A stretch of 41,201 bases of DNA from an uncultured Bacteroides sp. Its GTDB lineage: Bacteria; Bacteroidota; Bacteroidia; Bacteroidales; Bacteroidaceae. Shown in pieces: positions 33,651 through 41,201 of this stretch. The notes under the pieces are model-generated. The model had not been told where the DNA came from. It ran no database searches and saw nothing but the letters and a program-made list of their open reading frames with translations. How positions within the stretch are numbered: the stretch's first letter is position 1; each line of letters opens with the position of its first letter. The stretch lies in the NCBI GenBank assembly GCA_947074275.1, contig CAMTPA010000026.1, positions 1-41,201 on the forward strand. The letters are read 5' to 3'. The translations under genes were made by a program, and so were the position numbers.

Positions 33651-36600
33651 ATGAAGAAAAAGGTCTTATTTCTAATTCTATTTTTGAGTGTCATCTGTGG
33701 GCTTAATGCACATCAGAGCAGTTTTTTCACTCATTATTCTTCCGAAGATGGTCTGTCACAAAACACCGTGATGAGTATGCTCCAAGACTCCAAAGGCAAC
33801 CTTTGGTTTTCGACTTGGGACGGCATCAACCGCTTCAATGGTTATTCATTCAAAACATACAAGGCTCGTCAGGGCAATTTTATCAACCTCACCAACAACC
33901 GGGTAGATAGAATGTACGAGGATGACTTGGGTTATCTATGGCTCCTCACTTACGACAACCGCGCTCATCGCTTCGACCCCCACACCGAAACATTTGAGCA
34001 AGTGCCTGCCGCCGAGCAACTTGGCTCTACATTCAACATTAGCAACATCACTGTGCTGCCCAAAGGGATTGTTTGGCTGCTCACCGAGAATGATGGTGCA
34101 ATGCGTGTGGTGACTTCACCAGACGACAAAACACTATCCACCACCATTTATTCCGCCAAATCAGGACTTTTCCCGGCTACCAAAGTGTTCAAAGCCTATC
34201 AAGACAACGAAGGCAATGAATGGATGCTAACCGACAACGGACTGGGAATGCTTCCCGCTGGGAAAAGCACGCTCAATTCTTATTTTGTAGAGACAAAAGA
34301 ACGTTTTACCGACCCCAAACAAGCTTTTTATACATTAGCCGAGTGCCCCAACGAAATTTGGTTTGGCTCCGACCGTGGTCGTGTGTGGCGATACATCAAA
34401 TCGGACGCACGATTTGAGCTGTTTGAATTGCCTACCAACGCACGCATCACCTCCATCAATGGCATTTCGTCCGATGAAATCGTGTTGGTGACCGACACCG
34501 ACGGCTTCTTTACCTACGACTTAAACAAAAACAACTATACACACTACTCACCTACTGTATTTAAGGATTTGGCCACCGAACCAATCCTTTCGGCCTACGT
34601 AGACCGCGAGGGTGAAGTATGGTTTGAGCAAGAAACCCCCGGAAAGGTGGTTCACTTTAACCCACACACCAAGAGGCTAAAAACAGAGGAAATCAAAGTA
34701 GAACCAACCGCTGCCGACCGCTCGCGCCCTTCATTTCATATCCACGAAGACGTGAATGGCTACCTGTGGGTACACCCTTACGGTGGTGGCTTTTCTTTCT
34801 ACGACCGAGAACAAGACAAGTTGTTACCTTTCTACAACGAATTGGGCAGCCCCGACTGGCGGTTCTCTAACAAGATACATTCAAGTTTTTCGGACAAACA
34901 AGGCAACCTGTGGATTTCGACTCACTCCAAAGGATTGGAGAAGGTGAATTTCCGCTCGGTGCAGTTTAATATGCTCACCCCCGAAGAGCACGACTACGAG
35001 TCGCTTGCCAACGAAGTGCGTGCCATTTGCGAAGACCGCAACAAAAACATCTGGGTAGGAACCAAAGATGGTAGTCTACGCATCTACGATGCCAATCTGA
35101 ACTACATCGGCACGCTCACCAATCAGGGTAAAGTGTCTAAAACGGGTGCTGGAATGAAAGGCACCGTGTATGACATAGAGCAAGACAGCAAAGGAAATAT
35201 ATGGATTGCTACCAAAGGAGACGGCCTTGTGCTTGCTCAGCCAGTAGGGACGGACGGTATGGATTTTAAATTGTCGCGCTATCGCTACAATGAGAATGAT
35301 ATGTACAGCCTAAGTAGCGACAATGTTTACTCCATTCACGAAGACAACAACGGCAAAATTTGGGTAGCTACTTTCGCCAATGGCATCAACTACCTATCGA
35401 CCGATGCCAACGGGCATACCATATTCGTGAACCACCGAAACAACTTAAAAGGTTATCCGATAGACCAATGCTACAAGGCACGCCACATCACATCCGACAA
35501 CAACGGGCATCTGTGGGTGGGGACAACCGCTGGCGCAGTGGCTTTCGACGAGAATTTTGAATCGCCCGAAGCCATCGACTTTCATCTGTACCAGCGCAAT
35601 CCCAACGACTTGACCAGCTTGAGCAACAACGACGTACACTGGATTGTATCGACTAAAAAAGGTGAACTTTATTTAGGAACATTTGGCGGTGGATTGAACA
35701 AACTGGAATCGATGGACAAAGATGGAAATGCCACATTCAAATCGTACTCCGTGTTGGATGGACTACCATCGGACATATTGCTATCTATCCGCGAAGATGG
35801 AAAAGGCAACCTCTGGATAAGTACCGAAAACGGAATCAGTAAGTTTGTGCCCGAAATGGAACGATTCGACAACTACGACGACCGTAGCATCACATTCCGT
35901 GTCCGTTTTAGCGAAGCGGCTTCAGAGGTGTCAGAATCGGGGAAAATGCTATTTGGAGCCAACAACGGGGTTTTCTATTTCCACCCCGACTCTGTAAGCA
36001 AAAGCCGTTTTGTTCCTCCCATCGTTTTCTCAAAACTATCCATAGCCAACAAAGAAATAGTGCCGGGCGAAGGTTCCGTGTTGCAGGTAGGTTTAGACGA
36101 CACCAAGCTTCTGAAGCTTTCGCACAAAGCGAACGTGTTTACCATCAACTATGCCGCACTCGACTATACCAACCCACAAAACGTGCAATATGCCTACATC
36201 TTAGACGGCTTTGAGGACGAATGGACTTTGGCAGACAAACAGAGAAGTGCTACATACACCAACCTGCCCAAAGGAAACTACACCTTCAAAGTGCGCTCTA
36301 CCAATAGCGATGGGGTGTGGGTAGAAAACACCCGTACACTTCCCATCGTGATATTGCCTTCTTTCTGGGAAACTCCTTTTGCCTACGTGCTTTACGTAGC
36401 CATCATCCTGATTCTTATGTTTGTGGCAACCTATTTCTTATTCATTATTTATAGGCTGAAACACGAAGTATCGGTGGAGCAACAAGTTTCGGACATAAAA
36501 CTACGCTTCTTCACCAACATCTCGCACGAGCTTCGCACGCCACTCACGCTTATATCAGGCCCCGTAGAGCACGTGTTGAAAAACAGCGATTTACCCGCCG

Positions 36601-38129
36601 AAGCTCGCGAACAGCTTGTGGTGGTGGAGCGCAACACCAACCGAATGCTTCGCTTGGTCAATCAGATTCTTGATTTCCGCAAGATACAAAACAAGAAAAT
36701 GAAGCTTCAGGTAGAACGCATCAACTTAGTGAGCTTCATACGCAAAGTGATGGGCAACTTTGAGGCATTGGCCGAGGAGCACAACATCGACTTTCTACTC
36801 GAGACGGAGAAAAACGACCTTTACTTGTGGGCAGATGCCGACAAGCTGGAGAAAATACTTTTCAACCTATTGTCCAACGCCTTTAAATATACTCCCAATG
36901 GCAAGTTAATTCGTATCTTTGTACGTGAAGACGAGAAAACAATATCCATTGGTGTACAAGACCAAGGTGTGGGCATTGCCGAGAATCGCAAGAAATCGCT
37001 CTTCGTGCGATTTGAAAATATGGTGGATAAAAACCTCTTCAACCGAGTACAAGCAAGCACAGGCATCGGGCTTTCTTTAGTAAAAGAGCTGGTAGAAATG
37101 CACAATGCCATCATACACGTAGATAGCATACTGGGTGAAGGTAGCTGCTTTGAAGTGGACTTCTTGAAAGGAAAAGAGCACTATGCCGAAGGAGTAGAAT
37201 TTATAGTGGACGATGCTGAAATAAATCAGAACACCATTCAGCCCATAGCCGATGTAGTGCCCGAAGAGGTAGTTAGCACCGACAACGAACAGCTTGAAGA
37301 GGGTGAAGAAGAAACCAGTAAGCCCGTAATGCTTTTGGTGGAAGATAATCAAGAGCTACGCACCTTTTTGCGTACATTGTTCAACTCTTCTTACCGAGTG
37401 ATTGAGGCCAAAGATGGTATGGAGGGTTGGAGCAAGGCTCTGCAATTTGTGCCCGATTTCATTATCAGCGACCTGATGATGCCCGAAAAAGACGGCATCG
37501 AACTGGTGAAAGAACTACGTGCCGATATGACCACCAGTCACATTCCTATCGTGCTGCTCACCGCGAAAACAGCCATCGAAAGCAAACTCGAAGGCTTGGA
37601 AATGGGAGCCGACGACTACATCACCAAACCATTCAGTGCCACTTACCTGAAAGCTCGCGTGCAAAACCTATTGGGACAAAGACAGAAGCTGCAACACTTC
37701 TATCGCGACAAGCTGATGAATAATGGCTTTGCTATCCCCGAACAAGTGGTAGAAAGCACAGATAACGAAGAGGAAAAGATACCAGAAATGTCGCCCAACG
37801 ATCGCAAATTTATGGATAAGCTGGTGGAACTAATGGAAAAGAATATGGACAATGGCGACTTGGTGGTAGATGATTTAGTACGAGAAGTAGCTGTGAGCCG
37901 CTCAGTATTCTTTAAAAAACTAAAAACTATCACGGGGCTTGCACCCATCGAGTTTATCAAGGAAATGCGTATCAACCGGGCGGTGCAACTCATCGAAACG
38001 GGCGAATTTAATATGACACAGATTTCATATATGGTAGGAATCAACGACCCGCGCTACTTCAGCAAATGCTTTAAAGCGAAAATGGGAATGACACCTACCG
38101 AATATCGAGACAATGTAACAAAACGTTAG
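33651..38129 (+). CDS. Propeller-type hybrid two-component regulator
   Basis: A 1492-residue HTCS (1497 if the ATG at 33636 is used). After a signal peptide (MKKKVLFLILFLSVICGLNAH) come about fourteen regulator-propeller repeats, seen as recurring GNLWFSTWDG/GNIWIATKGDG-type motifs up to about residue 740. Then follow a Y_Y_Y domain (about 828-893, NVQYAYILDGFEDEW), a membrane helix (about 912-936), HisKA with His959 (NISHELRTP), an HATPase domain, a receiver with Asp1274 (SDLMMPEKDG) and an AraC-type HTH to the C-terminus. Such sensors bind oligosaccharides between propeller and Y_Y_Y domains. The neighbouring esterase genes suggest a pectic ligand, which is an inference. All signalling residues are present. 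The threonine aldolase gene starts 12 bp after it. Confidence 0.95.
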   Translation: MKKKVLFLILFLSVICGLNAHQSSFFTHYSSEDGLSQNTVMSMLQDSKGNLWFSTWDGINRFNGYSFKTYKARQGNFINLTNNRVDRMYEDDLGYLWLLTYDNRAHRFDPHTETFEQVPAAEQLGSTFNISNITVLPKGIVWLLTENDGAMRVVTSPDDKTLSTTIYSAKSGLFPATKVFKAYQDNEGNEWMLTDNGLGMLPAGKSTLNSYFVETKERFTDPKQAFYTLAECPNEIWFGSDRGRVWRYIKSDARFELFELPTNARITSINGISSDEIVLVTDTDGFFTYDLNKNNYTHYSPTVFKDLATEPILSAYVDREGEVWFEQETPGKVVHFNPHTKRLKTEEIKVEPTAADRSRPSFHIHEDVNGYLWVHPYGGGFSFYDREQDKLLPFYNELGSPDWRFSNKIHSSFSDKQGNLWISTHSKGLEKVNFRSVQFNMLTPEEHDYESLANEVRAICEDRNKNIWVGTKDGSLRIYDANLNYIGTLTNQGKVSKTGAGMKGTVYDIEQDSKGNIWIATKGDGLVLAQPVGTDGMDFKLSRYRYNENDMYSLSSDNVYSIHEDNNGKIWVATFANGINYLSTDANGHTIFVNHRNNLKGYPIDQCYKARHITSDNNGHLWVGTTAGAVAFDENFESPEAIDFHLYQRNPNDLTSLSNNDVHWIVSTKKGELYLGTFGGGLNKLESMDKDGNATFKSYSVLDGLPSDILLSIREDGKGNLWISTENGISKFVPEMERFDNYDDRSITFRVRFSEAASEVSESGKMLFGANNGVFYFHPDSVSKSRFVPPIVFSKLSIANKEIVPGEGSVLQVGLDDTKLLKLSHKANVFTINYAALDYTNPQNVQYAYILDGFEDEWTLADKQRSATYTNLPKGNYTFKVRSTNSDGVWVENTRTLPIVILPSFWETPFAYVLYVAIILILMFVATYFLFIIYRLKHEVSVEQQVSDIKLRFFTNISHELRTPLTLISGPVEHVLKNSDLPAEAREQLVVVERNTNRMLRLVNQILDFRKIQNKKMKLQVERINLVSFIRKVMGNFEALAEEHNIDFLLETEKNDLYLWADADKLEKILFNLLSNAFKYTPNGKLIRIFVREDEKTISIGVQDQGVGIAENRKKSLFVRFENMVDKNLFNRVQASTGIGLSLVKELVEMHNAIIHVDSILGEGSCFEVDFLKGKEHYAEGVEFIVDDAEINQNTIQPIADVVPEEVVSTDNEQLEEGEEETSKPVMLLVEDNQELRTFLRTLFNSSYRVIEAKDGMEGWSKALQFVPDFIISDLMMPEKDGIELVKELRADMTTSHIPIVLLTAKTAIESKLEGLEMGADDYITKPFSATYLKARVQNLLGQRQKLQHFYRDKLMNNGFAIPEQVVESTDNEEEKIPEMSPNDRKFMDKLVELMEKNMDNGDLVVDDLVREVAVSRSVFFKKLKTITGLAPIEFIKEMRINRAVQLIETGEFNMTQISYMVGINDPRYFSKCFKAKMGMTPTEYRDNVTKR

Positions 38130-38141
38130 TAACAGATAGAA

Positions 38142-39167
38142 ATGAGAAGTTTTGCTTCAGACAACAATTCGGGCGTACATCCTGCGGTTATGGAGGCTTT
38201 GCAACAAGCCAACCACGGACACGCTTTGGGCTATGGTGATGATGTGTGGACACAAGAGGCCACTGCACTGATTAAAAAGAGTTTTTCAGAATCGTGCGAA
38301 CCTTTCTTCGTATTCAATGGCACAGGGAGCAATGTAGTAGCCTTGCAGATAGCTACACGCCCCTACCAATCCATACTGTGCGCCGAAACTGCTCACATCT
38401 ATGTAGACGAATGTGGAGCACCTGTCAAGTTGAGTGGTTGCCAAATTCGCCCTATTGCAACAACCGATGGCAAGCTTACTCCTGAACTGATTCAACCATA
38501 TCTTCGTGGATTTGGCGATCAGCACCATTCGCAACCCGGTGTGATTTATTTATCGCAATGCACCGAGTTGGGCACTATTTATACACAAGATGAGTTGAAA
38601 GCAATTGCACGTTTGGCACATCAATACGGGATGTATGTACACGTGGATGGCGCCCGAATAGCGAATGCTTGCGCTGCTTTGGAATGCTCTTTGCAAGAGA
38701 TGACCGCTGATTGTGATATTGACGTGTTGAGTTTTGGAGGAACAAAAAATGGTTTGATGATGGGTGAGTGTGTGGTAATATTCAACTCTGCACTACAGAA
38801 GGAGGCTCGCTTCATCCGCAAGCAATCGGCTCAGTTGGCTTCCAAAATGCGTTATTTATCGTGCCAGTTTACCGCCTATCTGCAAAACAACCTCTGGTTG
38901 ACAAATGCACAACACGCCAACGATATGGCTCAAAAGCTATATGATGGACTTAAACAATTCCCCTTTGTACAATTTACACAACAGGTAGAAAGCAACCAAC
39001 TGTTTCTGACGATGCCACGCGCTATCATTGATGCGATGTTGAATCACTACTTTTTCTACTTTTGGAACGAAGAGGTTAACGAGGTTCGTTTGGTCACCTC
39101 TTTTGATACAACTACTCAAGACATCGAAGCGTTTTTAGAACAATTGAAACGCTACGCTTCTAAATAA
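38142..39167 (+). CDS. ltaE: Low-specificity threonine aldolase
   Basis: A 341-residue PLP enzyme that splits L-threonine or allo-threonine to glycine and acetaldehyde. It begins with the family motif SFASDNNSGVHPAVMEAL. Other landmarks are His84 (AETAHIYVDE), Asp169 in HVDGARIANA, which contacts the PLP ring nitrogen, and Lys202 in SFGGTKNG, which forms the internal aldimine. Length is typical. It lies only 12 bp after the HTCS gene, so it may share that transcript although the functions are unrelated; no promoter box is seen in the gap. Stereochemical preference cannot be judged from sequence alone. Confidence 0.94.
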   Translation: MRSFASDNNSGVHPAVMEALQQANHGHALGYGDDVWTQEATALIKKSFSESCEPFFVFNGTGSNVVALQIATRPYQSILCAETAHIYVDECGAPVKLSGCQIRPIATTDGKLTPELIQPYLRGFGDQHHSQPGVIYLSQCTELGTIYTQDELKAIARLAHQYGMYVHVDGARIANACAALECSLQEMTADCDIDVLSFGGTKNGLMMGECVVIFNSALQKEARFIRKQSAQLASKMRYLSCQFTAYLQNNLWLTNAQHANDMAQKLYDGLKQFPFVQFTQQVESNQLFLTMPRAIIDAMLNHYFFYFWNEEVNEVRLVTSFDTTTQDIEAFLEQLKRYASK

Positions 39168-39242
39168 GTAAATATAGATATAATGCAACAGCCTAAATAC
39201 AATTATAATTTTATGAAATACAACACCGAGTGGACAAGAAAA

Positions 39243-39914
39243 ATGAAAGCTACCGCAACAACTCTATTTGTAGCGATATTGATGCTGGCAGCTACTACTA
39301 CCGCATCGTCACAGCACAAAGCCAAAGATTTATTTGTAAATATGCCCGACTCGGTTCTCCCAATGCTTACCGCTGTGAATCGCGCTGATTGCATCGATTT
39401 CTTGGAAAGCAACATGAAGGCACGGGTAGAAAATCGATTTGGGAAAACCACCGAGATGACTATTTTAGGCGATGATTATATCTCGATAAATATGACCCCC
39501 AATAGCACTTGGCAAATGAAGCTACTCCCCCTCAATGACTCTACACAAGTGGTTTGCACAGTTTCTACCGTGTGCGCTTCGGTGTGCGATAGCGATATTC
39601 GTTTTTACGATGATAAGTGGACGCTTCTCCCTGTGGCTGAGTATCTGCCAGCATCGCCCACCACCGATGATTTTCTGATTGCGCCTACCGATTCTACTTA
39701 TGCCCAGTTTCAAACAGCGTCGTTGGCACTCGATATGCAGTTGATGAAGGTAGATTTAGCGAAAGAGAACCAGCAACTCACATTCACTTACACTACACCC
39801 GAATACATAGAAACAGAAACGGCAGAGAAACTCAATCCGTTTCTCCGCCGTCAGTTTATCTACAATTGGGACTCTGTAAAATTCTTACCCTTGCAAACAG
39901 CTATCGATGAATGA
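39243..39914 (+). CDS. DUF3256-family exported protein
   Basis: I recognise the family (DUF3256, Bacteroidales) but no function is known for it. From the ATG at 39243 the product has 223 residues: a signal peptide (MKATATTLFVAILMLAATTTASSQ), then KDLFVNMPDSVLPMLTAVNRADCIDFLESNMKARVENRFG, which is the family's conserved start, followed by a beta-rich body. An in-frame ATG at 39183 would add 20 charged residues before the signal peptide; the A-rich GAAAA in front of 39243 favours the later start. Its 3' end overlaps the convergent kinase-like gene by 30 bp. Confidence 0.85.
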   Translation: MKATATTLFVAILMLAATTTASSQHKAKDLFVNMPDSVLPMLTAVNRADCIDFLESNMKARVENRFGKTTEMTILGDDYISINMTPNSTWQMKLLPLNDSTQVVCTVSTVCASVCDSDIRFYDDKWTLLPVAEYLPASPTTDDFLIAPTDSTYAQFQTASLALDMQLMKVDLAKENQQLTFTYTTPEYIETETAEKLNPFLRRQFIYNWDSVKFLPLQTAIDE

Positions 39915-40979
39915 TTTCATTTCATCGGTATGTGCCTCTACGCTTTGTAGCAGCTTGAATTGTGCTTTGGTACGCACCAAGTTATGCTGAGGATACTTTG
40001 TTTTATAATAGGTATCGCCATTGATATAGTCGGCAAGAAAACGCACGCATTGCATATAAGGAAACAAGGCTGCCGCATAAGGCAAGTTCTCTATTTCGAT
40101 GGGTGTCAAGAAAGTAGCCCCTTCGAGGTAGCCCTTAGTGAAGGCTCTGAATATCTCCATATCGAAACCCACCTTATCTAAATCCTCATCATCCTCATCG
40201 CCTGTGTTGGCTCCTGTGCGCAAAAAGTCGCCATAATCCGAAAAGATAAAGCTGGGCATCACCGTGTCTAAATCGATTACGCAAAGCACCTTTCCATCTT
40301 CGTCGAACATCATATTGTTTACCTTCGTATCACAATGGCACACACGTTTGGGAAGCTTTCCCTCGCGGTATAGCCGTTCGGCCTTACACATCTCATCGGC
40401 TCGCTTTTCTATCTCATCAATGTAATATTTCACATCTTCTAAGCGTCCTGCCGCATTGGCCGCCACTGCATCGCGCAACTGCTGCAAACGAAACTCCATA
40501 TTGTGAAAATCGGGAATAGTTTCGCCCAAAGTTTCTGGTATATCAGCCAGCTTTGCCTGAAAATCGCCAAAAGCTTTGCCAGCATAGTAAGAGTATTCGG
40601 GGTTTACTGTCTCGTAGGTTTTGGCACGGGGAATAAACACCATCATACGCCAATAGTTTTCGCCATCGAACCAATAGGTTTTACCTGACTCAGAATCGAC
40701 AAAATGAAGTACTTTACGTTCAATATCAGTTTCGCCTTGCTCTACAAGCTTCCGCCGTATTTGGTTGGTCACAGCAGAAATATTGGCTTGAAGCATTTCT
40801 ACATCTTGAAAAATAGCGTGGTTGATGCGTTGCAATACATAATTGGGGGTGTCATCACCAAGGGTAGTCACCTGATAGGTGTCATTGATTAACCCTGTGC
40901 CAAGGGGCTTAATTTCACCAATCACACCTTGTGTTTTGAAGTGCGATACAGTTTCAGTTAGATTTTTCACGGTTGACAA
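39885..40979 (-). CDS. Aminoglycoside-phosphotransferase-fold sugar kinase, NahK-like
   Basis: A 364-residue cytoplasmic kinase-like protein. It has a small N-terminal lobe with GTGLINDTYQV and YVLQRINHAIF, and a catalytic loop HCDTKVNNMMF followed by CVIDLDTV, which supplies the Mg-binding aspartate. The family includes N-acetylhexosamine 1-kinase (NahK), and homologues in Bacteroidetes have sometimes been labelled mucin desulfatase, a name not supported by the fold. It could phosphorylate GlcNAc or GalNAc, perhaps those freed by GH20 enzymes, but the substrate is not shown. It overlaps the DUF3256 gene tail-to-tail by 30 bp. Confidence 0.85.
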   Translation of the reverse strand: MSTVKNLTETVSHFKTQGVIGEIKPLGTGLINDTYQVTTLGDDTPNYVLQRINHAIFQDVEMLQANISAVTNQIRRKLVEQGETDIERKVLHFVDSESGKTYWFDGENYWRMMVFIPRAKTYETVNPEYSYYAGKAFGDFQAKLADIPETLGETIPDFHNMEFRLQQLRDAVAANAAGRLEDVKYYIDEIEKRADEMCKAERLYREGKLPKRVCHCDTKVNNMMFDEDGKVLCVIDLDTVMPSFIFSDYGDFLRTGANTGDEDDEDLDKVGFDMEIFRAFTKGYLEGATFLTPIEIENLPYAAALFPYMQCVRFLADYINGDTYYKTKYPQHNLVRTKAQFKLLQSVEAHTDEMKSFIDSCLQG

Positions 40980-41024
40980 AATTAAGTTGATAAATCGATT
41001 TTATAAGGTCGTTTTTACAAAATG

Positions 41025-41032
41025 CAAAAATA
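41025..41032 (-). promoter_or_regulatory. Candidate -7 box for the NahK-like kinase gene
   Basis: The minus strand reads TATTTTTG, matching TAnnTTTG, 45 nt before the start codon at 40979. No -33 box is found at normal spacing. Confidence 0.4.
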
Positions 41033-41181
41033 GAAAATAATTAGTAGCTATGAAGAAGACCCGATGCTTAGAAAGCAAATAAAATGAACCGAAAGAACAA
41101 AAACAGGCAATTAAAACAACTATCTCCTTAAAAAAACCGGGAAGAAGGGAGGCTGTAATCTGAACTCTGTCCAAAAACATT

Positions 41182-41189
41182 TATCTTTG
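41182..41189 (+). promoter_or_regulatory. Candidate -7 box for a gene running off the right edge
   Basis: TATCTTTG matches TAnnTTTG. An ATG at 41194 follows, but only two codons lie inside the window, so nothing can be said about the product. Confidence 0.35.
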
Positions 41190-41201
41190 TAAAATGGATA
41201 G

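Noticed and set aside
39885..40979. Mucin-desulfating sulfatase annotation sometimes given to homologues
   Set aside because: The sequence shows a phosphotransferase catalytic loop (HCDTKVNN) and no sulfatase CxPxR motif.
1..41201. tRNA or rRNA genes
   Set aside because: Intergenic stretches were read for tRNA-like arms and conserved rRNA segments; none was recognised, though a covariance search was not possible.

Overview
The window looks like a chromosomal segment from a member of the Bacteroidales. The evidence is a complete SusC/SusD-type polysaccharide utilization locus (PUL), two hybrid two-component systems (HTCS), Bacteroidetes-type promoter boxes (TAnnTTTG) in front of many genes, and lineage-typical families (DUF5686, DUF3256, DUF4960). 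A secreted GH32 protein ends in what looks like a type IX secretion (T9SS) sorting domain. If real, that favours a Porphyromonas/Tannerella/Prevotella/Paludibacter-like relative over Bacteroides proper. I cannot name a genus.

Layout. 1-366: structured non-coding leader with a long inverted repeat and a 22-bp-period repeat. 367-2779: AT-rich HpaII-type restriction-modification pair (CCGG). 2781-9716: DUF5686 outer-membrane protein, a Crp/Fnr-family regulator, a GH20 hexosaminidase lipoprotein, and a small TM2/DUF2752/lipoprotein cassette. 9745-25247: fructan PUL on the minus strand. It comprises SusC, SusD, a DUF4960 surface lipoprotein, a LamG-GH32 protein, a GH32 lipoprotein, a fructose-type MFS permease and a fructokinase, followed by its own HTCS with a periplasmic sugar-binding sensor. 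Gene order matches, from memory, the levan locus BT1754-BT1763 of B. thetaiotaomicron. 25482-29651: housekeeping ftsK-lolA-trxB operon. 29814-33177: a cupin, a fused CE12-CE8 pectin esterase and an alpha/beta hydrolase. 33178-33635: non-coding region with palindromes and a repeat copy. 33636-38129: a propeller-type HTCS. 38142-40979: threonine aldolase, DUF3256 protein and a sugar-kinase-like phosphotransferase. The last 50 bp may be the left end of another gene or insertion sequence.

How the genes work together. In the PUL, fructan would be bound by the DUF4960 protein and SusD, cut by surface GH32 enzymes, imported by SusC, trimmed in the periplasm, carried inward by the MFS permease and phosphorylated by the fructokinase. 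The HTCS sensor would report free periplasmic sugar. A terminator separates trxB from the PUL, and another separates the PUL from the HTCS gene. The esterases beside the second HTCS suggest a small pectin de-esterification module without its own SusCD.

Most notable points: (1) a 67-bp palindromic element present at two distant intergenic sites (59/67 identical, no gaps), with a related three-unit array at a third. (2) The LamG-GH32 protein has WTNEPHG where the GH32 nucleophile motif WMNDPNG is expected, plus a probable T9SS tail. (3) TAACA motifs phased about 30 bp apart upstream of susC. (4) An extra N-terminal region on the HpaII-like methyltransferase.
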